In this document: one piece after another, positions 16,740-27,645 of the stretch
How the letters are laid out: every line of letters starts with the position of its first letter
Numbering within the stretch: the first letter of the stretch is position 1
Program-made: the position numbers and the translations under genes
From: AP-16 sp046727735
Lineage (GTDB): Bacteria > Pseudomonadota > Alphaproteobacteria > Rhizobiales > Xanthobacteraceae
Assembly: GCA_046727735.1 (NCBI GenBank)
Contig: JBKPDF010000002.1
Location: 43,682 to 107,681 of the forward strand
DNA length: 64,000 bases
Direction: 5' to 3'
The notes under the pieces: model-generated
Told to the model about the DNA's origin: nothing
The model's database searches: none
What the model saw: the letters and a program-made list of their open reading frames with translations, nothing else

Positions 16740-18203
16740 ATGAACATCCACGCGCTGAGAACGAGCGAGCGAGCGCTCCACGCGCTCGACCTCGCGCGTC
16801 GCATCGAAGCGGGCGAACTCACGCCCGCTGCTTTGCTCGAGAACTGCGAGCAAGCTATCGGCGCGCGCGAAGCGGAAATCGGCGCGTTTGCAGCGCTCGA
16901 CATCCCGCGCGCGAAGAAATCCGTCGCAACCCAGCCGGCCGGGCGGCTGCGCGGGCTTCCGGTGGGCGTGAAGGACATCATCGATACGGCGGACTTTCCG
17001 ACCGAGTACGGGTCCGCGATCTACGCCGGCCATCGGCCGCGAACGGATGCGGCGGTCGTCTCGCAGATTCGCCGTGCCGGCGGGATTGTGCTCGGCAAGA
17101 CGGTAACGACCGAGCTCGCCCATATGTGGCCCGGCAAGACGCGCAATCCGCGAAATCCGCAGCACACGCCCGGCGGCTCGTCCTCGGGCTCGGCGGCGGC
17201 GGTTGCCGCCGGAATGCTGCCGATCGCGATCGGCAGCCAAACCGGGGGCTCGGTCATTCGACCCGCGGCGTTCTGCGGGGTCGCCGGTTTCAAACCGTCC
17301 TATCAATTGCTGCCGACCGTCGGCATGAAATGCTTCTCCTGGCAGCTCGACACCGTCGGCGTGTTCGCCGCGGGCGTGAGCGATGTGGCATTCGCCGCGG
17401 CGGCAATTGCCGACCGCGATCTGCGCGTCGACGGCGCGGCGCCGGCCGCGCCGCGCATTGCGATGATGCGCATGCACATCTGGTCGGAGGCGAGCGAAGC
17501 GATGCAGGCCGCGCTCGAAGCCGCGGCGCGCGCGGCGCAATCGGCCGGCGCGCGCGTGCACGAGGCGGCGCTGTCGCCGGCGCTCGAGGAGGCATGGCGC
17601 GCGCATCCGGTGATCCAGGATTACGAGGCCTACCGCGCGCTCGCGTTCGAATACGATCGACATCGCGAGCGCATCGCACCGACGCTGCGCAAGCTGCTCG
17701 ACAACGCCGCCACAATCGCGCCGGAGCGTTACGATGAAGCGCGCCGCGTCACGCGTCGCGCGCGGCAGCTGCTCGGCGATCTGTTTGCGGAATTCGACGT
17801 GATCCTGACGCCGTCGGCGCCGGGCGCGGCATCGCACGGTCTGGAATCGACCGGCGATCCGATCTTCAACCGATTGTGGACGCTGATGGGCACGCCATGC
17901 GTGAACGTGCCGGGGCTCGCCGACGATGCCGGCTTGCCGCTCGGGGTGCAGGTCGTGGCGCGTTCCGGCACGACAAAGCCGCGCTCGAAGCTGCCTGTTT
18001 CTCGAGCGGGCGATCCAACGCGCGCACTGACTCGCGCGCTGCGCCGCTTGCGCCGGCACTTTCAATGCGATCCCGCATTTTGCGCAGCCGCTGCTGCGGG
18101 CCCTCGATGCAATCGGCGGGAAAAGTTTGTAGTTTCGGCAGAGCTTCACGCCGCCGCTCGCGCACCGGCCATTCGCAAAATCTGCATCAAGTTGCGCCGT
18201 TGA
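16740..18203 (+). CDS. Amidase signature family hydrolase with abnormal, probably frameshifted C-terminus
   Basis: Predicted amide hydrolase with Ser-cisSer-Lys triad: Lys in GVKDIIDT (about 84), and the serines in TPGGSSSGSAAAV and GSQTGGSVIRPAAF. The start is the internal ATG giving MNIHALRTSERALHALDL. The core is intact through GVQVVAR (about residue 415). After that the frame reads Arg/Pro-rich sequence unlike the family. A +1 frame gives FRHDKAALEAACF and a further shift gives LERAIQRA then TGA at 18028-18030, the usual family ending. Two single-base deletions are implied. The substrate is unknown, and activity may persist because only the last helix is affected. Confidence 0.85.
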   Translation: MNIHALRTSERALHALDLARRIEAGELTPAALLENCEQAIGAREAEIGAFAALDIPRAKKSVATQPAGRLRGLPVGVKDIIDTADFPTEYGSAIYAGHRPRTDAAVVSQIRRAGGIVLGKTVTTELAHMWPGKTRNPRNPQHTPGGSSSGSAAAVAAGMLPIAIGSQTGGSVIRPAAFCGVAGFKPSYQLLPTVGMKCFSWQLDTVGVFAAGVSDVAFAAAAIADRDLRVDGAAPAAPRIAMMRMHIWSEASEAMQAALEAAARAAQSAGARVHEAALSPALEEAWRAHPVIQDYEAYRALAFEYDRHRERIAPTLRKLLDNAATIAPERYDEARRVTRRARQLLGDLFAEFDVILTPSAPGAASHGLESTGDPIFNRLWTLMGTPCVNVPGLADDAGLPLGVQVVARSGTTKPRSKLPVSRAGDPTRALTRALRRLRRHFQCDPAFCAAAAAGPRCNRREKFVVSAELHAAARAPAIRKICIKLRR

Positions 18204-18357
18204 TCGTGGCTTTTCCGGAATCCGGAAGATTCCCAATCCGTTGGCATCGACGGATCGAGCGGCGCCGTTCGCGTTCGCGCTGCAATATGTTTATTTCTTC
18301 GGAACCCCATTGCGTCCTGCTATAATGGATCTTCTGTTGCCAAGGAGGTGCGCGGCC

Positions 18358-18441
18358 GTGGATCTTGCCCTGAAGCTCAATGTGCTCGCGGTGTTCGTGG
18401 TGTTTCTGTTTGTGGCCGCGATCCTGCTCGGCGCATTTTGA
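18358..18441 (+). CDS. 27-residue single-span membrane protein
   Basis: GTG-started frame of 27 residues, almost entirely hydrophobic (LNVLAVFVVFLFVAAILLGAF), ending in TGA. A perfect AAGGAGG ribosome binding site lies at 18342-18348 and a TATAAT -10 element at 18321-18326. A strong hairpin terminator follows within 65 bases. This complete expression unit argues for a real gene despite its size. Similar tiny membrane proteins beginning MDLALKLN are common in Rhizobiales. The function is unknown. It is separate from the frameshifted amidase upstream. Confidence 0.7.
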   Translation: MDLALKLNVLAVFVVFLFVAAILLGAF

Positions 18442-18504
18442 ATCGGGACTAAACAAAACTTTCAATCAAGCGTCCGTTTGCGAACGAAAACGGCTACGGG
18501 GTTT

Positions 18505-18541
18505 CGGCACCGGAGAGAAATTCTCTCCGGTGTCGCGTTTT
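18505..18541 (+). terminator. Rho-independent terminator after the 27-residue membrane protein
   Basis: CACCGGAGAGA pairs perfectly with TCTCTCCGGTG (stem extends to 14 bp with one G-U), with an AAT loop and CGTTTTC after it. Because it is symmetrical it could also serve the leftward lysR gene. Confidence 0.7.
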
Positions 18542-18620
18542 CAGGGGACAGAAAATCAGATATCAATGATTAGCAATGCGCTCTTTTCCTGATTGCTGAT
18601 TGCCGACTTCTGATCCCTGA

Positions 18621-19478
18621 TCACGGCGGCGCGGGCGAGAATGCGTCGCGCGCCACGGCCTCGACCCAGCCGAGGGCGACGGAGACGCGCCGGGTCTGGC
18701 GCACCTGGCGCTCGACGAGGAGCCACAGCTCGCGCGGTGGCGGCGGATCGGCGACCGGAACCAGCATCAGGGCGCCGTCGCGACGGGCGACGGCGACCGG
18801 CAGCAGCGCGCGGCCGATGCCGGCGCGTGCGGCCTGGTACATCGTCTCGGTATCGACGGCACGCGCAACGACCGGCTCGTGCTCGCGCTTGGCGAGCCAG
18901 CGCGCTTCCGGCAGATCGCCCAGCATGTCGTCGAGCGCGATCCACGGCAATTTTCCGGGATCGGTGCCCCGCCGCGCAAACACCCCGTAATCGACCATGG
19001 CGATGCGGCGCGCCAGGAAGCTGCCGCCGCTCGGCCGCGTCAAGCGCAGCGCGATATCGGCTTCCCGATGCGTCAGGCCGAGGTTCTCCGGCGCGCCGAT
19101 GAGCTCGACGATGATCCCCGGTGCGAGCTCGCGCAACAGCCGCAGCGCCGGCGCCAGCACGTGCGCGGTGAGCATGGGCGCCGCGGTGATGCGGACCGAT
19201 CCCTCCGGCTTGTCTTCCGCCTCGAGGTCGAACACCGAGGCGAGCGCCGATTCCGCGGATTCTGCCTGTTCGGCCATGCGTCTGGCGAGGTCGGTCGGGA
19301 TCAGCCGGGTGCCGTCGCGCAGAAAAAGCGGCGCGCCGATCACGTCTTCGAGCCGCAGCAGGCGGCGCGAGACGGTCGCCTGGTCGACGCCGAGCGCCTT
19401 CGAGGCCGCCCCCTGGGTGCCATGCCGCACGACTTCCAGCAGGATTCGCGCATCGTCCCAGGAGAGCGTTTTATGCAT
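18621..19478 (-). CDS. LysR-family transcriptional regulator
   Basis: 285 residues. The N-terminal winged helix-turn-helix includes GTQGAASKALGVDQATVSRR (about 20-39) and LEDVIGAPLFLRDG. The C-terminal effector domain is periplasmic-binding-protein-like. It follows metH on the same strand after about 60 bases. It is not clearly MetR: proximity is the only hint of a methionine link. LysR regulators with this AASKALGVDQATVSRR style are usually local activators or repressors. The target is unknown. Confidence 0.9.
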   Translation of the reverse strand: MHKTLSWDDARILLEVVRHGTQGAASKALGVDQATVSRRLLRLEDVIGAPLFLRDGTRLIPTDLARRMAEQAESAESALASVFDLEAEDKPEGSVRITAAPMLTAHVLAPALRLLRELAPGIIVELIGAPENLGLTHREADIALRLTRPSGGSFLARRIAMVDYGVFARRGTDPGKLPWIALDDMLGDLPEARWLAKREHEPVVARAVDTETMYQAARAGIGRALLPVAVARRDGALMLVPVADPPPPRELWLLVERQVRQTRRVSVALGWVEAVARDAFSPAPP

Positions 19479-19541
19479 GCGCGCATGGATAACATGCGGG
19501 CATTGCGCTTTCGACGTTGCCGTGCCGGTATTTTCGAACCT

Positions 19542-23303
<3,762 letters not shown>

Positions 23304-23307
23304 TGCC

Positions 23308-23706
23308 TCAGACGCTCTTTTCCCTCTCCCCGGAGGGGAGAGGGGTGGGGTGAGGGGGTTCGGACCGATCGAGTACGTTCAGGATCGTCTCCAACACGCC
23401 TTCGATATTTTCGTGCACCTCGTTGTTCCAGAATCTCAGCACTAGACAACCCATTGCCTCCAAGACTCTGGTCCGGTTCGTTTCATCCGCGGTAGCGTGC
23501 TGGCCACCATCGACTTCAATGATGAGATGAGCATCCGCGCAGAAGAAATCCACGACATAGCGGTCGATTGGCACTTGCCTCCTGAACTTGAGACCATTGA
23601 GTCTCCAATCGCGCAAGCGTAGCCACAGGATACGCTCGGCGTCTGTTTGACTCCGGCGCAATCGTCTTGCTCTCGAAACTAGGGCGCTCATGTCCATTCC
23701 AGGCAT
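23308..23706 (-). CDS. DUF559 (restriction/Vsr-like fold) endonuclease domain protein
   Basis: 132-residue protein with the DUF559 layout: N-terminal RARRLRRSQTDAERILW helix, LKFRRQVPIDRYVVDFFC, then the catalytic-looking IIEVDGGQHA and LRFWNNEV blocks. The PD-(D/E)xK-like residues are the Asp in VVDFFC and Glu/Asp in IEVDGGQH. The last 17 or so residues (PPHPTPLPSGEREK) are encoded by the left repeat arm. The stop lies 4 bases before metH. DUF559 proteins are relatives of very-short-patch-repair nucleases, but no activity is established for this one. Flanking inverted repeats suggest a role in repeat movement. Confidence 0.85.
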   Translation of the reverse strand: MPGMDMSALVSRARRLRRSQTDAERILWLRLRDWRLNGLKFRRQVPIDRYVVDFFCADAHLIIEVDGGQHATADETNRTRVLEAMGCLVLRFWNNEVHENIEGVLETILNVLDRSEPPHPTPLPSGEREKSV

Positions 23707-23764
23707 ACGCTCCGTAACGTTCCGAACCCCCTCACCCCATCCCTCTCCCCTCCGGGAAGAGGGA
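23321..23764. mobile_element. 444-bp element: DUF559 gene bracketed by inverted 43-bp palindromic repeats
   Basis: The left arm (23321-23363) and right arm (23722-23764) are inverted copies, identical at 41 of 43 positions. Each arm is a CCCTCTCCCCGGAGGGGAGAG-type hairpin on the outside and a TGGGGTGAGGGGGTTCGG tail on the inside. The DUF559 gene fills the interior. The element lies exactly between metF and metH, genes normally adjacent. No obvious target-site duplication is visible. Classification as mobile is inference from architecture and context. Confidence 0.6.
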
Positions 23765-23819
23765 GTCCTTCGCTGTTCGACCCTGCTTCAATCGACCCTC
23801 AGAGCATTGTTCACAGAGC

Positions 23820-24755
23820 TCACGCCACGGCTTTCTTCGCTTCATCTGCAGCACGCGGGCGCAGGCCGAGCAGATGGCAGATGGCGTAGACCAAGTCTGC
23901 GCGGTTCATCGTGTAGAAATGAAAGTCGTCGACGCCGCGATCGACGAGATCGAGCACCTGCTCGGCAGCGACCGCCGCCGCGATCAGCTTGCGGGTTGCG
24001 GGATCGTCCTCGAGCCCGTCGAAGCGCTCCGCGAGCCAGCGCGGCACGGAAGCACCGCAGCGCTCAGCGAATGCCTTCGCCTGTTTGAAGTTCTGCACCG
24101 GCAGGATGCCGGGCACGATCGGGATCGTGATGCCGCGCGCGCGGACGCGGTCGAGGTAGCGGAAATAATGATCGTTATCGAAGAAGAACTGCGTCATGGC
24201 TCGGGCGGCGCCGGCGTCGACCTTGGCCTCCAGCATGTCGAGATCGGCTTCCACCGTCGGGCTCTCGGGATGCTTTTCCGGATAAGCGGCGACCGAAATC
24301 TCGACGTCGGCCATGCGGCGGATGCCGGCGACCAGCGCGGCTGCGTTGGCATAGCCGCCCTGGTGCGGCGCATAGCGCTCGCCGACCCCGCCCGGCGGAT
24401 CGCCGCGCAGCGCCACGATGTGGCGCACGCCGGCTTGCCGATAGGCATGAACCACCGCGTCGATCTCGGCGCATTGGGCGGCGACGCAGGTCAAGTGCGC
24501 CGCCGGGACCAGCGCGGTCTCGGCGAGGATGCGCTTGACGGTCGCGTGCGTGCGCTCGCGCGTCGAGCCGCCGGCCCCGTAGGTGACCGAGACGAAGCTC
24601 GGCGCGAGCGGCGCAAGACGCTGAATCGATTCCCACAGCGTCTTCTCCATCTCCTCGGTCTTCGGGGGGAAGAATTCGAACGAGACGCGGATCCGGCAGT
24701 CCGCGGCGACGCCCGCGGAGCGGCTGGCGTGGAATCGCTCCTGCGCGACCATCAT
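23820..24755 (-). CDS. metF: MetF, 5,10-methylenetetrahydrofolate reductase
   Basis: 311-residue flavoprotein supplying 5-methyl-THF to MetH. The start ATG overlaps the upstream gene's stop as ATGA, and the longer open frame upstream is a shadow. Family blocks are SFEFFPPKTEEMEKTLW near the N-terminus, FVSVTYGAGGSTRERT, HLTCVAAQ and GDPPGG, with Gln in TQFFFDND. Together with the ArsR-methyltransferase upstream and metH downstream it forms the methyl cycle set. Translational coupling to the regulator gene suggests a shared operon controlled by that regulator. Confidence 0.96.
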   Translation of the reverse strand: MMVAQERFHASRSAGVAADCRIRVSFEFFPPKTEEMEKTLWESIQRLAPLAPSFVSVTYGAGGSTRERTHATVKRILAETALVPAAHLTCVAAQCAEIDAVVHAYRQAGVRHIVALRGDPPGGVGERYAPHQGGYANAAALVAGIRRMADVEISVAAYPEKHPESPTVEADLDMLEAKVDAGAARAMTQFFFDNDHYFRYLDRVRARGITIPIVPGILPVQNFKQAKAFAERCGASVPRWLAERFDGLEDDPATRKLIAAAVAAEQVLDLVDRGVDDFHFYTMNRADLVYAICHLLGLRPRAADEAKKAVA

Positions 24756-25753
24756 GCGACCTCGCGCGCCGTGCCGGCGAAAGCGATGCGAGGATCGCGC
24801 GCAAGCCACAACGATACGGCAATCTTTCCGTCCGAACCCGGCTCGGGCTCGAGCGTTTGCTGCAGCACTACGTCGAGCCCGGCCGCAGCCATCCACTGCG
24901 CCACGGTCTCGGCCGCAAACCCGAGCCGCAAATGCGCGTGCTCCTCGCGCAGAAATTCCAGATCGTGGGGAGCGAAATCGACGACGAGCAATACGCCGCC
25001 CGGCCGCAACACGCGCGCTGCCTCGCGGATCGCGCGGGCGCCGTCGTCGAGATAGTGCAGCACCTGGTGCACGAGCACGGCGTCGAAGGAATCGCGCGGC
25101 AGGCGCAAGTCGTAGAGATCCCCCTGGCGCACGCTGCAATGCTTGAGGCCGGCGCGCTCGAGGCGGGCGCGCGCGAGGCGAAGCATGTCGGCCGAGAGAT
25201 CGATGCCGAGGCCGCGCTCGATTCGCGGCCCGAACAGTTCGAGCATGCGGCCGGTTCCGGTGCCGAGGTCGAGCAACGAGCGCAGCGGGCGATCGGCGAG
25301 CGCCGCCTCGATCGCCGCCTCGACCGCAGTATCGGATGCATGCAGGCGGCGGATGCGGTCCCATTCGGCCGCATGCGCGCGGAAATAGGCCTGCGCGGCA
25401 GCCGCGCGCGCGGCGCGCACTTCGGCGAGGCGCTCGCGGTCGCGGGTGATGACGGGATCGGCGGGATCAAGCCGGGCAACGAGCGCGCGGGCAAGCTCGG
25501 CGCCGGAACCACGCTCGGCGAGGCGAAAGAATGCCCAGGACCCCTCGCGATAGCGCTCAACGAGCCCGGCTTCGGACAGCAGACGCAGATGCCGCGAAAT
25601 GCGGGGCTGCGATTGCCGCAGGATCTCGGTCAGGTCCGATACGGTGAGCTCGGCCTCGACGAGCAGAACGAGCACCCGCAGGCGCGTCCCTTCTGCGGCA
25701 GCCCGCAACGCGCTATGGAGCTCGCTGAACGGTAAATGGCCCGGGCCCGACAT
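24752..25753 (-). CDS. ArsR-family regulator fused to a SAM-dependent methyltransferase domain
   Basis: 333 residues. An ArsR winged helix (about 8-95; LTEILRQSQPRISRHLRLL is the recognition region) is joined to a class I methyltransferase-like domain (about 150-300; LDLGTGTGRMLELF binds SAM/SAH). In alphaproteobacteria such fusions sit before metF and are thought to sense SAH/SAM and control methionine genes. Here it overlaps metF by 4 bp. A palindrome 25 bases upstream of the start is a good operator candidate. Whether the second domain is catalytic is unknown. Confidence 0.88.
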   Translation of the reverse strand: MSGPGHLPFSELHSALRAAAEGTRLRVLVLLVEAELTVSDLTEILRQSQPRISRHLRLLSEAGLVERYREGSWAFFRLAERGSGAELARALVARLDPADPVITRDRERLAEVRAARAAAAQAYFRAHAAEWDRIRRLHASDTAVEAAIEAALADRPLRSLLDLGTGTGRMLELFGPRIERGLGIDLSADMLRLARARLERAGLKHCSVRQGDLYDLRLPRDSFDAVLVHQVLHYLDDGARAIREAARVLRPGGVLLVVDFAPHDLEFLREEHAHLRLGFAAETVAQWMAAAGLDVVLQQTLEPEPGSDGKIAVSLWLARDPRIAFAGTAREVA

Positions 25754-25777
25754 GGCTTCTCACCCTGCCGAAATGGA

Positions 25778-25795
25778 CATAAACATATCTTTATG
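25778..25795. promoter_or_regulatory. Putative operator of the ArsR-methyltransferase
   Basis: CATAAACATATCTTTATG is an 18-bp near-perfect palindrome (16 of 18 positions self-complementary; CATAAA and TTTATG arms). It lies in the divergent region between the regulator and the TrmO-like gene. The dyad size suits an ArsR dimer, and the sequence is strikingly AT-rich for this DNA. It may control both directions. Confidence 0.65.
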
Positions 25796-25842
25796 CCGTT
25801 AAGCCGATTTCTGCAAGGGCTCAGGCCGCAGGAGAAGCAGCC

Positions 25843-26331
25843 ATGAGCGGCTCAGACATCCGTACGGGCGAGGTTGCGGTGCCCCTGCCGGAGCGATCCG
25901 ACGCCGAGCTCTATTTCATCGGCCGCATCCGCACCCCGTGGGCGCTTCGGGAGGATTGCCCGAAGAACGCCCGGGAGTCGGAGGCAATCTGCACAATCGA
26001 AGTCGACGAGCGCTGGGCGGAGGCGCTGACCGATATCGAGACCTGCAGCCATCTCCTCGTGCTCTATTGGATGGATCGCGCGCGGCGCGATCTCGTGCTG
26101 CAGATGCCGCGGCATTACCGCGAGCCGCGCGGCAGCTTTGCGCTGCGCTCGCCGGTGCGTCCCAATCCGATTGCAACGAGCGTCGTTCGCCTGGTCGGCC
26201 GCAACGGCCGCGTGCTCCAGGTCGTTGGGCTCGACTGCCTCGACGGCACGCCGCTGCTCGATCTCAAACCGTATTTCGCCTCGACCGACGCGGTGCCGGA
26301 CGCCGTGGTCGGCTGGCACGATCGCCACTGA
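25843..26331 (+). CDS. TrmO-like SAM-dependent tRNA methyltransferase (TsaA domain)
   Basis: 162-residue TsaA/TrmO-domain protein. The family blocks GRIRTPW (about 28), LRSPVRPNPIATSVVRL (about 103) and VVGLDCLDGTPLLDLKPY (about 128) are all present. E. coli TrmO N6-methylates t6A37 in tRNA-Thr using SAM. This protein lacks the longer C-terminal domain of E. coli TrmO, so its substrate may differ. It is divergent from the ArsR-methyltransferase/metF operon and shares its control region. That would make sense for a SAM-consuming enzyme. Confidence 0.8.
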   Translation: MSGSDIRTGEVAVPLPERSDAELYFIGRIRTPWALREDCPKNARESEAICTIEVDERWAEALTDIETCSHLLVLYWMDRARRDLVLQMPRHYREPRGSFALRSPVRPNPIATSVVRLVGRNGRVLQVVGLDCLDGTPLLDLKPYFASTDAVPDAVVGWHDRH

Positions 26332-26365
26332 CTCATTTGAGTGGCCCTCCGGCAGACGCGCGCTT

Positions 26366-26527
26366 CCCCTCCCCCGCTTGCGGCGGAGAGCCTGCCCCGG
26401 ACTGATCCGGGGCGTGCCCCGGATCAGATCCCGGGTCGACCGGCCCGGATCAAGTGTCCGGGCCAGGCTCCGCGGTCGGGAGGGGGCCCCCTCCCCATCC
26501 CTCCCCCGCAAGCGGGGGAGGGAGGAG
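26366..26527. repeat. Composite palindromic repeat in a 330-bp intergenic gap
   Basis: Begins with a CCCTCCCCCGCTTGCGG-type arm, includes GC palindromes around CCCCGGATCAGATCCCGGG, and ends with a perfect CCCTCCCCCGCAAGCGGGGGAGGG hairpin. It fills most of the space between the TrmO-like gene and the L,D-transpeptidase; the rest shows no gene. Confidence 0.8.
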
Positions 26528-26663
26528 TATGGGGCGTGCTCGCCGCTGCATCGTGCAAACCCAGTTAGCAAACTCCATCTCAAAGACGTGAAATCGCCTC
26601 CACGGAACTTTGAACCTCCTGCGTCGTTGTTGCGACGAATGGCCAGCCGACAGGGGGTTCGCC

Positions 26664-27410
26664 ATGTCATCGATGAAGTTGCTGGGCCGCTTCGGCGCGG
26701 CCGCGATCAGCCTTGCCGTTTTGGGCGGCACCGCTCTGGCCGATCCGCTCGGCCTTGCCGAGCCGATGCGAAATCCGGGCATGATTTTCGACAATGTGGT
26801 GCGGGATCGCGGCTCCGATCTCGGGCTCCCGGCGCATTTGCGCCGGCAGGTGGTCGCCTATTCGGGCTCGGAAGCGCCCGGCACGATCGTCATCGATACC
26901 GCGAACACTTACCTCTATTACGTGCTCGGCGGCGGGCGGGCGCTGCGTTATGGGATCGGGGTCGGCCGCGAGGGCTTCACCTGGTCGGGCATCGAGACCA
27001 TCGCCCGCAAGGCCGAATGGCCGGATTGGATTCCGCCCGCCGAGATGGTGGCGCGTCAGCCGTATCTGCCGCGCTGGGTCGCGGGCGGCCCCGGCAATCC
27101 GCTCGGCGCCCGGGCGCTCTATCTCGGCAACACCGCCTACCGCATCCACGGCACCAACCAGCCGTCGACCATCGGCGGGCACGTCTCGAGCGGCTGCATC
27201 CGCATGCTCAACGAAGACGTGATGGATCTTTTCGAACGGGTGCATGTGGGCACCAAAGTGGTGGTCCGGCCGAACTCCTACGGGCGTGAGGTCGCGCGCG
27301 CGCCGTCGCCGGGCTATGCGTCCTCGCTGTCCACGCCGGCGGCGCAGCCGCTCTCGGCACGGTTCCCGTTCGGCAATTCGAACAACTTGCGGCCCTCCGG
27401 GCTCTATTGA
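26664..27410 (+). CDS. L,D-transpeptidase (YkuD/ErfK family), exported
   Basis: 248 residues from the ATG that opens a standard signal peptide (MKLLGRFGAAAISLAVLGGTALA). The YkuD domain covers about residues 70-205 and ends in the catalytic block HGTNQPSTIGGHVSSGCIRM, with His, Ser, Gly and catalytic Cys in the usual spacing. These periplasmic enzymes make 3-3 peptidoglycan cross-links or attach proteins to the wall. The C-terminus is Ser/Pro-rich. The open frame continues upstream, but only the chosen start gives a signal peptide. Confidence 0.93.
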   Translation: MSSMKLLGRFGAAAISLAVLGGTALADPLGLAEPMRNPGMIFDNVVRDRGSDLGLPAHLRRQVVAYSGSEAPGTIVIDTANTYLYYVLGGGRALRYGIGVGREGFTWSGIETIARKAEWPDWIPPAEMVARQPYLPRWVAGGPGNPLGARALYLGNTAYRIHGTNQPSTIGGHVSSGCIRMLNEDVMDLFERVHVGTKVVVRPNSYGREVARAPSPGYASSLSTPAAQPLSARFPFGNSNNLRPSGLY

Positions 27411-27436
27411 GCCGTGCTTGCGCGCCGCCTGCCGCG

Positions 27437-27464
27437 TTGACACCTGAGGCGAGCGGTCTAGACT
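27437..27464 (+). promoter_or_regulatory. Sigma-70-like promoter of the TPP riboswitch-thiC unit
   Basis: TTGACA (27437-27442) and TAGACT (27459-27464) with a 16-bp spacer, placed just before the riboswitch. Confidence 0.6.
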
Positions 27465-27469
27465 GGCCG

Positions 27470-27590
27470 CGTTCCGAGGGGAGCCCCGGTTAGGGGCTGA
27501 GATACCGCATGCCGAGGGCAAGCACCCAGGCGACGCGGTGACCCTTTGAACCTGATCCGGGTCACGCCGGCGAAGGGACGGGAACCTTTC
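27470..27590 (+). ncRNA. TPP riboswitch (THI element)
   Basis: Thiamin pyrophosphate aptamer upstream of thiC. Hallmarks are visible in order: GGGGAGCCCC arm, GGGGCTGAGATACC (pyrimidine-sensor helix with CUGAGA), and ACCCTTTGAACCTGATCCGG followed by GGCGAAGGGA. TPP binding should lower thiC expression. The distance from the aptamer to the start codon is about 55 bases. No clear terminator stem is seen, so control is probably by occluding the ribosome binding site. Confidence 0.95.
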
Positions 27591-27645
27591 CTTCCAGAGC
27601 CGCTCTTCAGCCCGGATCTCCCGACGAACGCATGGAGGAGATCCG

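Noticed and set aside
18621..19478. LysR gene as MetR, the regulator of metH
   Set aside because: The only support is adjacency; no MetR-specific feature was seen, and an ArsR-methyltransferase is the better candidate for the methionine genes.
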